Source: Galbibacter sp038433465 (GTDB taxonomy: Bacteria; Bacteroidota; Bacteroidia; Flavobacteriales; Flavobacteriaceae). Taken from it: 64,000 nt of DNA. The stretch is from contig NZ_JAESVF010000008.1 of the NCBI RefSeq assembly GCF_038433465.1, positions 76,498-140,497 of the forward strand, given 5' to 3'. The position numbers and the translations under genes are program-made. This document shows, piece after piece, positions 8,392 through 18,206 of this stretch. A model generated the notes under the pieces. That model worked only from the letters and a program-made list of their open reading frames with translations. It did no database searches and was not told where the DNA came from. Position 1 is the stretch's first letter. Each line of letters begins with the position of its first letter.

Positions 8392-9663
8392 TTACAAATT
8401 GTACTGTTTTATTTTTCGGTAAAGTGTTCTTTCGGAAATTCCTAGTTCGCTGGCAGCTGCTTTGCGTTTGCCTTTGTTTCGCTCTAAAGATTTTTTAATC
8501 AATTCTAATTCTTTATCCTGAAGTGATAAAGTTTCTTCTTCTTGAATTTCTTCAGCAAAGTGATATTTGTCTTCCACAGCAACTGTTTGCGGAATTTCTT
8601 TTTGATGCTCTATCTGAAGAACTTCCATAGCTTCGTCTTCTTCAGCATGTTCAAAATCTATTTCGCTCTCTTCGTCTCCGTAGATTTTATTGATTAAACT
8701 TTTATTTTCTTGCTGAACTTTCTCGCCGTTGCTTCCGCCTTTCATCAACTCTAAGGTGAGTTTTTTAAGATCGTTTAAATCACTTTTCATATCAAAAAGT
8801 ACTTTGTAGAGAATTTCGCGTTCGCTACTAAAGTCGCTTTCCGACTTTTCATTTTTAATAACGGCAGGTAAATTACTACCAGCATCGGGTAGGTAACTCC
8901 TTAAAGTGTCGAAAGAAATAATGCGATTTTGCTCTAAAACTGAAATTTGTTCGGCAATATTTCGAAGCTGACGCACATTCCCAGACCAGCGATATTTGTT
9001 GAGTAATTGTATGGCGTTATCATCGAGTCTAATGGTAGGTATTTTGTATTTCTGTGCAAAATCGGAAGCAAATTTTCTGAACAACAAATGGATGTCGTCT
9101 TTGCGTTCTCGAAGTGGTGGTAAATGTATTTCTACAGTGCTTAAACGATAGTATAAATCTTCACGAAACTTTTCTTTTTCAATTGCTTCAAACATGTTTA
9201 CGTTGGTAGCGGCAACTATTCGAACATCGGTTTTTTGTACTTTGGATGAACCTACTTTTAAAAACTCACCATTTTCGAGTACTCTTAATAAACGCACTTG
9301 TGTGGTAAGCGGAAGCTCTCCAACTTCATCTAAAAAAATAGTACCGCCATCGGCTTCTTCAAAATACCCGCTACGAGTTTGCGTAGCACCAGTAAATGCT
9401 CCTTTTTCGTGACCGAAAAGTTCAGAATCTATTGTTCCTTCTGGAATAGCACCACAGTTTACGGCTATGTATTTTCCGTGTTTACGGTGCGATAAAGAAT
9501 GTATAATTTTTGGGAGGGCTTCTTTCCCAACACCACTCTCTCCGGTAATTAAAACGGAAATATCGGTAGGGGCAACCTGAATGGCTTTTTCGATAGCTCG
9601 GTTTAACTTTACATCGTTACCAATAATACCAAAACGCTGTTTTATGGCTTGAACACTCTCCAT
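8392..9663 (-). CDS. Sigma-54-interacting transcriptional activator (AAA+, Fis-type HTH)
   Basis: The 423-residue protein drives open-complex formation by sigma-54 RNA polymerase. The AAA+ domain starts almost at the N-terminus. It contains Walker A GESGVGKE (41-48), the sigma-54-contacting GAFTGA loop (88-93), Walker B GGTIFLDEVGEL, and the arginine-containing FREDLYYRL segment. The middle (about 280-370) is acidic linker. The C-terminus is a Fis-type helix-turn-helix (NKGKRKAAASELGISERTLYR split across two helices). There is no receiver or other sensor domain, so activity may be set by expression or a partner. It lies 26 bases after miaB. The possible sigma-54-like promoter near groES in this window is one candidate target. 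Confidence 0.92.
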   Translation of the reverse strand: MESVQAIKQRFGIIGNDVKLNRAIEKAIQVAPTDISVLITGESGVGKEALPKIIHSLSHRKHGKYIAVNCGAIPEGTIDSELFGHEKGAFTGATQTRSGYFEEADGGTIFLDEVGELPLTTQVRLLRVLENGEFLKVGSSKVQKTDVRIVAATNVNMFEAIEKEKFREDLYYRLSTVEIHLPPLRERKDDIHLLFRKFASDFAQKYKIPTIRLDDNAIQLLNKYRWSGNVRQLRNIAEQISVLEQNRIISFDTLRSYLPDAGSNLPAVIKNEKSESDFSSEREILYKVLFDMKSDLNDLKKLTLELMKGGSNGEKVQQENKSLINKIYGDEESEIDFEHAEEDEAMEVLQIEHQKEIPQTVAVEDKYHFAEEIQEEETLSLQDKELELIKKSLERNKGKRKAAASELGISERTLYRKIKQYNL

Positions 9664-9689
9664 GTTTTATTAATTTTTTTGAGGTTTGG

Positions 9690-11138
9690 CTAATTGTTGT
9701 CAGAATATCCTACAGCTTCTCCGATAAGGGTAGCCGTAGTACAATCGTTTACTTTTACGTTTACAAAATCGCCAATTTTATAATTTTCTTTTGGAAAAAC
9801 CGTAACCGCATTTTGCGAAGTACGTCCCATCCAATGTGCATCAGATTTTTTAGAATTTCCTTCGATAAGCACTTCTACAGTTTTACCTAAATTTTGTTTG
9901 GTGCGGTATGCACTATGTTTCTGCTGAAGGTTTATAATTTCTGTAAGTCTGTTCTTTTTAGTTTCTTCAGGAACATCGTCATCTAATTTTCGTTCTGCAA
10001 GAGTTCCTGGACGTTCTGAATACGTAAACATATATCCAAAATCGTATTTTACATACTCCATCAAGTCCATTGTATCTTTATGGTCTTGCGTTGTTTCCGT
10101 AGGAAAACCAATAATCATATCCTGAGAAATAGAACACTCTGGAAGAATTTTTCGGATGTTATCAATCAATTCGAAATACTCTTCTCGCGTATGCAGACGA
10201 TTCATTTCTTTTAAAATTCTATTACTTCCACTCTGTACCGGTAAATGAATATGATTACAGATGTTTTTATATTTTGCCATGGTTTCGATTACATCCAAGG
10301 TCATATCTTGCGGGTTGGAAGTTGAAAAACGAATGCGCATTTTTGGATGTGCTTCGGCTACCATACTAAGTAAATTGGAGAAATTTACTGCTGTAGCTTT
10401 TTGCATGTCGGTAGCTTTTTCGTAATCTTTTTTGAGTCCGCCACCATACCATAAATAACTATCTACGTTTTGCCCTAGTAAAGTTATTTCTTTAAACCCT
10501 CTGTTAGAAAGGTCGTCTACTTCATCTAAAATAGATTGCGGGTCTCGGCTACGTTCTCTACCACGTGTAAATGGCACTACGCAAAACGTACACATATTAT
10601 CGCAACCGCGAGTAATCGATACAAAAGCGCTTACGCCATTACTGTTTAAACGCATTGGAGCAACATCGCCATAAGTTTCTTCTTTGGATAGAATTACATT
10701 TACGGCGTCTCTTCCTTCGTCAATTTCTTGAACGAGGTTCGGCAAATCTTTGTAAGCATCTGGTCCAACAACCATGTCTACAATTTTTTCTTCTTCTAAA
10801 AATTTGCTTTTTAAACGCTCTGCCATACAGCCTAAAACACCAACTTTCATTTTCGGATTAATACGTTTTACCGCATTAAATTTTTCCAAACGCTTACGAA
10901 CAGTTTGTTCGGCTTTGTCTCGAATTGAACAGGTGTTTACAAGCACCAAATCGGCATCTTCCATTTTTTGAGTGGTATTAAAACCTTCTTTAGCAAGAAT
11001 GGAAGCTACAATTTCGCTGTCAGAAAAATTCATCTGGCAACCGTAACTTTCGATATAAAGTTTACGCGTGTTTTCTGTTTTTTGGTCTAAAACAAGAGTG
11101 TCTCCTTGTTTCTTTTCGTCAATAATCTTCTCCATCAC
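9690..11138 (-). CDS. miaB: tRNA-2-methylthio-N6-dimethylallyladenosine synthase MiaB
   Basis: This radical-SAM methylthiotransferase modifies A37 of tRNAs reading UNN codons. The 482-residue protein shows the full architecture. The N-terminal MTTase domain has its three cluster cysteines in ESYGCQMN, NTCSIRD and LGCMAER. The radical SAM motif is GCDNMCTFCVVPFTRGRERS (CxxxCxxC). A C-terminal TRAM domain ends near GDFVNVKVNDC. A second in-frame ATG lies at 11135. A promoter with TTTG and TATCTTTG boxes lies just upstream. It heads a minus-strand run continuing through the sigma-54 activator to secG. Confidence 0.97.
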   Translation of the reverse strand: MMEKIIDEKKQGDTLVLDQKTENTRKLYIESYGCQMNFSDSEIVASILAKEGFNTTQKMEDADLVLVNTCSIRDKAEQTVRKRLEKFNAVKRINPKMKVGVLGCMAERLKSKFLEEEKIVDMVVGPDAYKDLPNLVQEIDEGRDAVNVILSKEETYGDVAPMRLNSNGVSAFVSITRGCDNMCTFCVVPFTRGRERSRDPQSILDEVDDLSNRGFKEITLLGQNVDSYLWYGGGLKKDYEKATDMQKATAVNFSNLLSMVAEAHPKMRIRFSTSNPQDMTLDVIETMAKYKNICNHIHLPVQSGSNRILKEMNRLHTREEYFELIDNIRKILPECSISQDMIIGFPTETTQDHKDTMDLMEYVKYDFGYMFTYSERPGTLAERKLDDDVPEETKKNRLTEIINLQQKHSAYRTKQNLGKTVEVLIEGNSKKSDAHWMGRTSQNAVTVFPKENYKIGDFVNVKVNDCTTATLIGEAVGYSDNN

Positions 11139-11165
11139 GATTTAAAAAAAATCAAATTTAGAGGG

Positions 11166-11198
11166 CAAAGATACGATTATATTTGGTGTAGTGACAAA
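11166..11198 (-). promoter_or_regulatory. Bacteroidota-type promoter of miaB
   Basis: On the minus strand TTTG (11198-11195) is followed after 21 bases by TATCTTTG (11173-11166), the -33/-7 pair of the Bacteroidota vegetative sigma factor. It ends 27 bases before the ATG. Confidence 0.75.
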
Positions 11199-11269
11199 TT
11201 GTCAGCGTAAATTTAACGCAACTTTTGTATGAAGTCTAATATGGGTTTCAATTATAGGTAAAATAGTAG

Positions 11270-11277
11270 TAGCTTTG
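11270..11277 (+). promoter_or_regulatory. -7 box (TAGCTTTG) of the membrane-protein gene
   Basis: TAGCTTTG matches the Bacteroidota -7 consensus TAnnTTTG, 23 bases before the ATG at 11301. Confidence 0.55.
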
Positions 11278-11300
11278 GGAGCTACACTAATTTATAAAAA

Positions 11301-12065
11301 ATGAAATTCGACGTACTTTTAAACAAAATAGCGCAAAGTCCTAGACTCGATTTTGGCGATATTTTCGGAAAATCTATTGACTTATTTAAAAAAACTTGGA
11401 CACAAGGTTTATTATTGCTTTTAACATCTTTGGTATTGGTAATTCCGCTTGTGATATTGCTTTACTCTCCTATGTTCGTGTCTGCTTTTACTGGAGATTT
11501 CGACCCAGAAACTGGTAAAGATTTACCTGTGGGAGCTATCATAGCTTTTGCAGTGATTTTTATACCTGTTTTAATTTTAATTCAAACAGTAGGTTTGGCT
11601 TTGATGAGCGGGTATTATAAAATTATTCAAGAGATAGACTTAAAAGGAGCAGTGCAGAATGCAAGTTTGTTTATGTTCTTTAAAAGTCAGTATTTAGGAA
11701 AATTATTTACAATATCTTTTTTCAGTATTGTTATTACACTTTTGGCGATGCTGTTGTGTGTAATTCCTATGTTTTATGTGGCAATTCCTTTATATTTTGT
11801 TGCTGTAGTATTTGCTTTTAATCCAGAGCTTTCAGCAAAAGAAAATATTCAAGTTTGCTTTAAATTGGGACACAAAAAATGGTGGCTTACTTTTGGGTTG
11901 GTAATGGTTGCAGGATTGTTGGCAGAAATGGTCGGGTTGCTTTTATGTGGAATCGGACTGCTATTCACGGCTTCTTTTCCGTATTTGCCAATCTATTTAA
12001 TATATAAAGATGCAGTTGGTTTTGATGAAAATGAAACCCAAACTCATGCTATTTCTGAATTTTAA
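11301..12065 (+). CDS. Multi-pass membrane protein of unknown function
   Basis: This 254-residue protein is not recognised with certainty. The N-terminal about 30 residues are soluble (ending FGKSIDLFKKTW). Hydrophobic segments follow at roughly residues 33-55, 75-98, 128-150, 150-170 and 200-225, giving about five to six membrane spans. The start, a short amphipathic head with DIFGKSIDLFK before the first span, resembles integral membrane proteins of the glycerophosphoryl-diester-phosphodiesterase-membrane-domain type, but this is only a resemblance. It has its own -7 box and a terminator downstream, so it is likely monocistronic. Confidence 0.7.
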   Translation: MKFDVLLNKIAQSPRLDFGDIFGKSIDLFKKTWTQGLLLLLTSLVLVIPLVILLYSPMFVSAFTGDFDPETGKDLPVGAIIAFAVIFIPVLILIQTVGLALMSGYYKIIQEIDLKGAVQNASLFMFFKSQYLGKLFTISFFSIVITLLAMLLCVIPMFYVAIPLYFVAVVFAFNPELSAKENIQVCFKLGHKKWWLTFGLVMVAGLLAEMVGLLLCGIGLLFTASFPYLPIYLIYKDAVGFDENETQTHAISEF

Positions 12066-12146
12066 GTTTAAGAAATTGTCAATATTTTGACGATAGCTTT
12101 TCAGTATAAAAACTTAATCTTCGCCTCAATAAAATGATTTTAACAA

Positions 12147-12180
12147 AGAAGTTCTTGCTGATTTTAGTAAGAACTTTTTT
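12147..12180 (+). terminator. Terminator after the membrane-protein gene
   Basis: AAGTTCTT pairs with AAGAACTT and is followed by a T run. It lies about 80 bases after the stop at 12065. Confidence 0.7.
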
Positions 12181-12243
12181 GCTTTTGAACGCTGTTTTAT
12201 AGGCTTAAAAACGCCGAAAGTGTTAGAAATTAAAAATTCTGTA

Positions 12244-12251
12244 TACTTTTG
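12244..12251 (+). promoter_or_regulatory. -7 box (TACTTTTG) of topA
   Basis: TACTTTTG matches TAnnTTTG, 20 bases before the topA ATG. Confidence 0.65.
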
Positions 12252-12271
12252 TACTCTTAAAAAATGGCTTT

Positions 12272-14776
12272 ATGGCAAAGAATTTGGTAATTGTGGAGTC
12301 CCCTGCAAAGGCGAAAACTATCGAAAAATTTTTGGGAAAAGATTATAAGGTAGAGAGTAGTTTTGGGCATATTGCAGACCTTCCTTCAAGAGAATTAGGA
12401 GTAGATGTAGAAAAGGATTTTAAACCGAAATACATCGTTTCTTCTGATAAAAAAGCGGTAGTTAAAAAGTTGAGAGACCTTGCTAAAAATGCAGAGACTA
12501 TCTGGTTAGCGAGTGATGAGGACCGCGAGGGAGAAGCAATAGCTTGGCACTTGGCAGAAGAGTTAAAACTCGATGCGAGTAAAACCAAGCGTATTGTATT
12601 TAACTCCATTACCAAAAGCGCCATTCAAAAAGCTATCGACAATCCACGAACCATCGATTACAATCTTGTAAATGCGCAACAAGCGCGTAGAGTTTTAGAC
12701 CGATTGGTGGGGTATGAATTGTCTCCTGTACTTTGGAAAAAAATTAAAACAGGACTTTCGGCAGGGCGTGTACAGTCGGTTTCTGTGCGACTTATTGTGG
12801 AGCGTGAGCGCGAAATAAAAGAGTTTACACCAGAAGCTTCTTTTAAAATTGTTGCTGAATTTAGAAATGAAGAAGGCAAAAGCTTCAAAGCAAAAACCAA
12901 TAAGAGTTTTGCTACCAAAGAAGAAGCCAAAGCATTTCTTGAAAAAAATGTAAGTGCCAATTTTAAAATTGCCGATTTAGATACCAAGCCAGCTAAAAAA
13001 TCGCCAGCACCGCCATTTACAACTTCTACACTTCAGCAGGAAGCATCTCGAAAATTGTACTTTTCGGTGTCAAAAACCATGAATATGGCGCAACGTTTAT
13101 ACGAAGCCGGACTCATAACCTATATGAGAACCGATAGTGTAAACTTGTCTAGCGAAGCAGTAGAGGCAGCAAAAGACGAAATTATTAAATCCTACGGAAA
13201 GGAATTTAGTAAGCCACGAAACTATACAGGGAAAGCTAAAGGTGCACAAGAGGCGCATGAGGCAATCCGTCCAACAGATATGTCGCGTCACCGCGTGCAA
13301 ATCGAACGCGACCAAGCACGTTTATACGAACTTATTTGGAAGCGTACATTGGCATCGCAAATGAGTGATGCGCAATTAGAGCGTACCAATGTGAAGATTG
13401 AGGCGAATAAACACGATGAGTTGTTTACCGCAAATGGAGAGGTATTAAAGTTTGAAGGATTTTTAAAAGTATATTTAGAAGGAACCGACGACGAAGATGA
13501 AGAGCAAGCAGGAATGTTGCCAGCATTGAAAGTAGGCGAAACGGTTTACGAAAATTACATAACAGCAACCGAACGTTTTACACGTCCGCCATACCGCTAC
13601 ACAGAGGCTTCTTTGGTGAAGAAATTGGAAGAGCTCGGTATTGGGCGTCCGTCTACCTACGCGCCAACAATTTCAACTATTCAGAATAGAGGGTATGTAG
13701 AGCGTGGTACTATTGATGGTGTGGAACGTGCGTACATTCAGTATACATTAGAAAACAATCAAGTAAAAGAAGCTCAACTTACCGAGAATGTAGGTTCCGA
13801 CAAAGGAAAGTTAGTTCCTACAGATATCGGAATGATTGTAAATGATTTCTTGGTGAATCACTTTGCCGGAATTTTAGATTATAATTTTACCGCAAAAGTT
13901 GAGCAGAGTTTTGACGACATTGCATCTGGAGAAGAAGATTGGACAAAAATGATTGAAGATTTTTACAAAGATTTTCATCCAAATGTAAAAGATGTTGAAG
14001 AAAATGCCGAGCGCGAAAGCGGAGAACGTATTTTAGGAACCGACCCGCAATCTGGTCGTCAATTAAGCGTGCGTTTAGGACGTTTTGGACCGATGGCGCA
14101 AATTGGAACTGCCGACGAAGAGGAGAAACCGCAGTTTGCAAGTTTACTTCCAGACCAGTCGATTGATACAATTACTTTTGACGAAGCACTCGATTTGTTT
14201 AAACTTCCTCGAAAGTTGGGAGTTTTTGAAGGCGATGAGGTAGAGGTAAACGTTGGTCGATTTGGACCGTATGTGCGTTTCGGGAAAAGCTTTGTGTCGC
14301 TCGAAAAAGGCGAAGATGTTTTTGAAGTAGATATGGATAGAGCGAAGGAACTTATTCTTCAGAAGAAAAAAGCCGACGCCCCAATTGCATCCTATAAAAA
14401 TGAAGATGTTACTAAAGGAGTTGGACGTTTTGGGCCATTTATAAAATGGAGCGGAATGTTTATCAATGTGAATAAAAAATACGATTTTGATCATCTTTCG
14501 CAAGCTGATATTGAAGAACTCATTGAAGATAAGCTGAAGAAAGAACGTGAAAAAGTAATTCATAATTGGGAAGACGAAGGGATTCGAGTAGAGAAGGCAC
14601 GTTGGGGACGCTCAAACATCATTAAGGGGAAGACTAAAATTGAACTTTCTAAAGATGTAGATGCAACTAAGCTGACTTTGGAAGAAGTGAAAGATTTGAT
14701 TGAGAAGAAAGCACCAAAGAAAAAAACAACTGCCAAAAAGAAAACAACGACCAAAAAGACTAAAACCAAAAAATAA
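12272..14776 (+). CDS. topA: DNA topoisomerase I
   Basis: This type IA topoisomerase relaxes negative supercoils. The 834-residue protein starts with the TOPRIM domain (NLVIVESPAKAKTIEKFLG; metal acidic triad in SDEDREGEAIAWHL). It has the catalytic tyrosine in ITYMRTDSVNLS (Tyr 284) and the GIGRPSTYAPTI segment. In place of the C-terminal zinc fingers of the E. coli enzyme it has repeated topoisomerase C-terminal modules (RFGPMAQIG, RFGPYVRFG, RFGPFIKW) and a lysine/threonine-rich tail that probably binds DNA. An out-of-frame ATG just upstream is not the start. The arginase-like gene follows after 2 bases, so the two are co-transcribed. Confidence 0.97.
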   Translation: MAKNLVIVESPAKAKTIEKFLGKDYKVESSFGHIADLPSRELGVDVEKDFKPKYIVSSDKKAVVKKLRDLAKNAETIWLASDEDREGEAIAWHLAEELKLDASKTKRIVFNSITKSAIQKAIDNPRTIDYNLVNAQQARRVLDRLVGYELSPVLWKKIKTGLSAGRVQSVSVRLIVEREREIKEFTPEASFKIVAEFRNEEGKSFKAKTNKSFATKEEAKAFLEKNVSANFKIADLDTKPAKKSPAPPFTTSTLQQEASRKLYFSVSKTMNMAQRLYEAGLITYMRTDSVNLSSEAVEAAKDEIIKSYGKEFSKPRNYTGKAKGAQEAHEAIRPTDMSRHRVQIERDQARLYELIWKRTLASQMSDAQLERTNVKIEANKHDELFTANGEVLKFEGFLKVYLEGTDDEDEEQAGMLPALKVGETVYENYITATERFTRPPYRYTEASLVKKLEELGIGRPSTYAPTISTIQNRGYVERGTIDGVERAYIQYTLENNQVKEAQLTENVGSDKGKLVPTDIGMIVNDFLVNHFAGILDYNFTAKVEQSFDDIASGEEDWTKMIEDFYKDFHPNVKDVEENAERESGERILGTDPQSGRQLSVRLGRFGPMAQIGTADEEEKPQFASLLPDQSIDTITFDEALDLFKLPRKLGVFEGDEVEVNVGRFGPYVRFGKSFVSLEKGEDVFEVDMDRAKELILQKKKADAPIASYKNEDVTKGVGRFGPFIKWSGMFINVNKKYDFDHLSQADIEELIEDKLKKEREKVIHNWEDEGIRVEKARWGRSNIIKGKTKIELSKDVDATKLTLEEVKDLIEKKAPKKKTTAKKKTTTKKTKTKK

Positions 14777-14778
14777 AT

Positions 14779-15936
14779 ATGAATATTGAATTTTTGTCGC
14801 CCGTTAAAAATGTAGTGTTGGCGCATAACGAGTTGTTGCCAAAACAGGCGTTGGGAAGAACAATTCAAATTCATTCAGAAAAAGGAGCGTTTCCAGATTT
14901 ATCAAATGTGCAATTGGCTATTGTTGGAGTAAAAGATACTCGTAGCGAAACCGCCGATGCACACGGAGAGGTAGATTTGGAAGCTATCCGTATAGAATTG
15001 TATAAACTTTTCTTCGGAAATTGGCATGCGTCTATTGCCGATTTGGGCGATATTGAAGCTGGTGAAACGCTAAAAGACACCTATTTTGCGCTTACAGATA
15101 TTACCAATTCTTTACTGAAACAAAACATTATTCCTATTGTTATCGGCGGAAGCCAAGATTTAACATACGCAATGTATCGCGCTTACGATACTTTGGAGCA
15201 GATGGTAAATTTAACTTCGGTAAATAGTACGTTCGATTTCAGTGCTTCGGATGAGTTGATTGCTTCCAATGCATATATGAGTAAAGTTATAATGGAACAG
15301 CCCAACAACCTGTTTAATTATGCAGTGGTGGGTTACCAAACGTACTTTAATGCGCAGGAAGAAATCGATTTGATGGAGAAGTTATTTTTCGATGCCTATC
15401 GATTGGGAGAAGTAATTAACGATATAAGTATTGTAGAGCCGGTATTTCGAGATACCGATTTGGTGAGTTTGGATATGACGGCAATTAAGGCTTCCGAAAT
15501 GGGGTATGCTACGCATACTTTCCCGAACGGTTTTGACGGGAGAGAGATTTGTGCCATTGCTCGTTATGCAGGAATAAGCGATAAAGTTACTGCATTTGGA
15601 TTGCTAAATACGAGAAAAACACTGCAATGTGCACAATTGTCGGCACAAATTTTATGGTATTTTATCGAAGGTTTTAACTATAGAAAAAAAGACTATCCAT
15701 TCATTACAAATATCGATTATAATAAGTATATCGTGCCTTTAGAAGAAATGGATCTTTGTTTTTTTGAAAGTAATATTTCAGGTAGATGGTGGATAGAAGT
15801 GCCACAAATTGAAAACTTGAATAATAAATACAAAAGACATACGTTATTACCATGCACACACAAAGAATATCTTCAAGCCAGTAGTGGTGTAGTGCCAGAA
15901 CGCTGGTGGAAAGCTTATAAAAAAATGTTGGTGTAA
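14779..15936 (+). CDS. Arginase/formimidoylglutamase-fold protein with degenerate metal-binding motifs
   Basis: This 385-residue protein follows the ureohydrolase layout. The three metal motifs are altered. The usual GGDHS position reads GGSQD, the DAHxD position reads NSTFDF, and the SxDxDxxDP position reads SLDMTAIKAS. Several of the ligands that hold the two manganese ions in active family members are therefore missing. A regular amidinohydrolase activity is unlikely; a binding or structural role, or a different chemistry, is more plausible. It is fused in operon with topA (2-base gap) and lies 148 bases upstream of gldK. Homologues in gliding flavobacteria are often annotated formimidoylglutamase; that name is doubtful here. 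Confidence 0.75.
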   Translation: MNIEFLSPVKNVVLAHNELLPKQALGRTIQIHSEKGAFPDLSNVQLAIVGVKDTRSETADAHGEVDLEAIRIELYKLFFGNWHASIADLGDIEAGETLKDTYFALTDITNSLLKQNIIPIVIGGSQDLTYAMYRAYDTLEQMVNLTSVNSTFDFSASDELIASNAYMSKVIMEQPNNLFNYAVVGYQTYFNAQEEIDLMEKLFFDAYRLGEVINDISIVEPVFRDTDLVSLDMTAIKASEMGYATHTFPNGFDGREICAIARYAGISDKVTAFGLLNTRKTLQCAQLSAQILWYFIEGFNYRKKDYPFITNIDYNKYIVPLEEMDLCFFESNISGRWWIEVPQIENLNNKYKRHTLLPCTHKEYLQASSGVVPERWWKAYKKMLV

Positions 15937-16084
15937 GTCGTGTATAAAGTAGCGCGATATTTTGTGTTGACTGTGCTTTCGCACCGTTTTACAACAAAAA
16001 TTAAGAGTTTATTGTTTTTTTAAATTTAATTAAATAGGTTTACCATCTTAAATCTAAGAATGTAATTTAACCTCAAGTATGTAT

Positions 16085-17443
16085 ATGAAAAAGCTATTTC
16101 TATTAGCATCTGTTACATTATTATTAACCAGCTGTGGTTCTAATGACAGAGGGGAATTAGTTGGCGTGAGCGGTAAAAAATGGCATCCCGAAAAGCCCTA
16201 CGGAATGTCACTTGTACCCGGAGGAGCTTTCATAATGGGAAGGTCTGAAGAAGATATGGCCGACGTGTTAAATGCCCCAACTAAAACCGTAACAGTGCGT
16301 TCATTCTACATGGATGAAACAGAGATAACAAACAGCGAATACCGTCAGTTTGTTGAATGGGTAAAAGATTCCATAGTTCGAACAAAATTAGCTATCCTAG
16401 CCGACGAATTGGGAGAGATTCCTGGAAACGGAGGTATAGGTGAGTATGCGTTTAAAGATGCTAACACAGAAGATTTATCAGTATACGAAGAGTATATGTT
16501 ATTAAATCATTCTGGTATGGGAGAAACTGGTTACGAAGGAAGACGCCTTAATAAAGATGTAGATCTTATTTGGGATGTTGCCGAGTATCCAGACGAATAC
16601 TACACAGAAATCATGGTAGATTCTATGTACATTCCTTTAGAAGAATCGTACAACGGACAGCGTACCATCGATGTAACAAAATTAAAATTTCAATACGATT
16701 GGATGGATATCCAAGCGGCAGCTCGCGCAAAAGGTGGCGGGAGTCGTAAGGACTTTATAAAACACGAAGAAGTAATGGTATATCCAGATACAACCGTGTG
16801 GATTAAAGACTTTAGTTATTCATACAACGAGCCAATGCACAACGACTATTTCTGGAGTGAAGCTTATAGCGATTATCCAGTAGTTGGAGTTTCTTGGAAA
16901 CAAGCAAAAGCATTTTGTGCTTGGAGAACGAAATATAAAAATGATTTTCAGAAAGATAAAAATCAGCAATTTGTAAATCAGTTTAGATTACCAACAGAAG
17001 CCGAGTGGGAATATGCTGCCAGAGGAGGAATTCAATCTGGAACATACCCATGGGGAGGTCCGTATATTTTAAATGAAAGAGGATGCTTTATGGCAAACTT
17101 TAAACCACTACGTGGAGATTATGCGGCAGACCAAGCTTTGTATACAGTTGAAGCAAAATCGTACGACCCCAACGATTACAACTTATACAACATGGCTGGT
17201 AATGTTTCTGAATGGACAAATTCATCATACGACCCCAATTCGTACGAGTACGTTTCTACAATGAACCCAAATACTTATGATGGTGAAAACAAGCGTAAAG
17301 TTATTAGAGGTGGTTCTTGGAAGGACGTTGCTTACTTCTTACAAGTGAGTACTAGAGATTATGAGTATCAAGATTCTGCGAGAAGCTATATTGGCTTCAG
17401 AACAGTTCAAGATTACATGGGTACAGAAGCTACTCAGAACTAG
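16085..17443 (+). CDS. gldK: Gliding motility / type IX secretion lipoprotein GldK
   Basis: GldK is an outer-membrane lipoprotein that forms the periplasmic ring of the type IX secretion system with GldN. The 452-residue protein has a lipobox (LLLTSC, Cys 17). Its domain has the formylglycine-generating-enzyme/sulfatase-modifying fold: VPGGAFIMGRSEED at the start, FRLPTEAEWEYAARGG in the middle and RGGSWKDVAYFLQVSTRD near the end. I use the ATG at 16085; one lies two codons earlier. It is first in the order gldK-gldL-gldM-gldN, which identifies it more securely than the domain, which is widespread. Confidence 0.95.
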   Translation: MKKLFLLASVTLLLTSCGSNDRGELVGVSGKKWHPEKPYGMSLVPGGAFIMGRSEEDMADVLNAPTKTVTVRSFYMDETEITNSEYRQFVEWVKDSIVRTKLAILADELGEIPGNGGIGEYAFKDANTEDLSVYEEYMLLNHSGMGETGYEGRRLNKDVDLIWDVAEYPDEYYTEIMVDSMYIPLEESYNGQRTIDVTKLKFQYDWMDIQAAARAKGGGSRKDFIKHEEVMVYPDTTVWIKDFSYSYNEPMHNDYFWSEAYSDYPVVGVSWKQAKAFCAWRTKYKNDFQKDKNQQFVNQFRLPTEAEWEYAARGGIQSGTYPWGGPYILNERGCFMANFKPLRGDYAADQALYTVEAKSYDPNDYNLYNMAGNVSEWTNSSYDPNSYEYVSTMNPNTYDGENKRKVIRGGSWKDVAYFLQVSTRDYEYQDSARSYIGFRTVQDYMGTEATQN

Positions 17444-17501
17444 AAATTAAACCAAATTACTACTTATTTAATAACTTGACTTAACTAAAAATTTTTGTAC
17501 T

Positions 17502-18161
17502 ATGGCACAAGCAAAATCAACAAAGAAATTATTTAACATGGCCTACGGGCTAGGAGCTGCGGTTGTAATTCTCGGAGCATTATTTAAAATTTTACACTGG
17601 GAATTAGGACCTGTAAACGGAGGTCACCTTTTAGCAGTAGGTTTAATTACAGAGGCATTAATTTTTGCCATCTCTGCATTTGAGCCTGTAGACGACGATT
17701 TAGATTGGACGTTGGTATACCCAGAATTAGCTGGTGGAGCATCAGTTAATAGAAAGAAAGAAACTGCTGTAGAAATTAAAGAAGCAGAAGGACAACTTTC
17801 TAAAAAGCTTGACGATATGTTGAAAGAAGCTAGAATCGATTCAGCATTAATGACAAGTTTAGGAGATAGCATCAGAAACTTTGAAGGTGCTGCAAAAAAC
17901 ATTTCTCCAACAGCAGAAGCTTTAACTTCAACTAAAAAATACAGCGAAGAACTTTCATTGGCAGCTGCACAAATGGAATCGTTAAACAGTTTGTATAAAG
18001 TACAACTAGAAAGTGCAAACAAACAAGCGATGATTCAAGAAGAAGTTGCTGCAAATGCAGGGAAACTAAAAGACCAAATGCAGTCTTTAACTTCAAATTT
18101 ATCTTCTTTAAATGGAGTGTATGGCGGAATGCTTTCTGCTATGAACAGACCTGTGAATTAA
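17502..18161 (+). CDS. gldL: Type IX secretion / gliding motor protein GldL
   Basis: GldL is the inner-membrane part of the proton-driven rotary motor that powers gliding and type IX secretion. The 219-residue protein has two N-terminal transmembrane helices (about residues 13-30 and 40-57), separated by KILHWELGP, which carries the conserved glutamate thought to conduct protons. The rest is a cytoplasmic coiled coil (about 85-215). It lies 58 bases after gldK and 45 bases before gldM. Confidence 0.96.
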   Translation: MAQAKSTKKLFNMAYGLGAAVVILGALFKILHWELGPVNGGHLLAVGLITEALIFAISAFEPVDDDLDWTLVYPELAGGASVNRKKETAVEIKEAEGQLSKKLDDMLKEARIDSALMTSLGDSIRNFEGAAKNISPTAEALTSTKKYSEELSLAAAQMESLNSLYKVQLESANKQAMIQEEVAANAGKLKDQMQSLTSNLSSLNGVYGGMLSAMNRPVN

Positions 18162-18206
18162 TTCAGTTTTAGAAATCAATCATTAAAAATTAAAACGAAT
18201 TAAGAT

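Noticed and set aside
16045..16060. GGTTTACCA-like sequence before gldK as a further site of the alginate regulator
   Set aside because: Only part of one palindrome matches and the tandem 13-base partner is absent.
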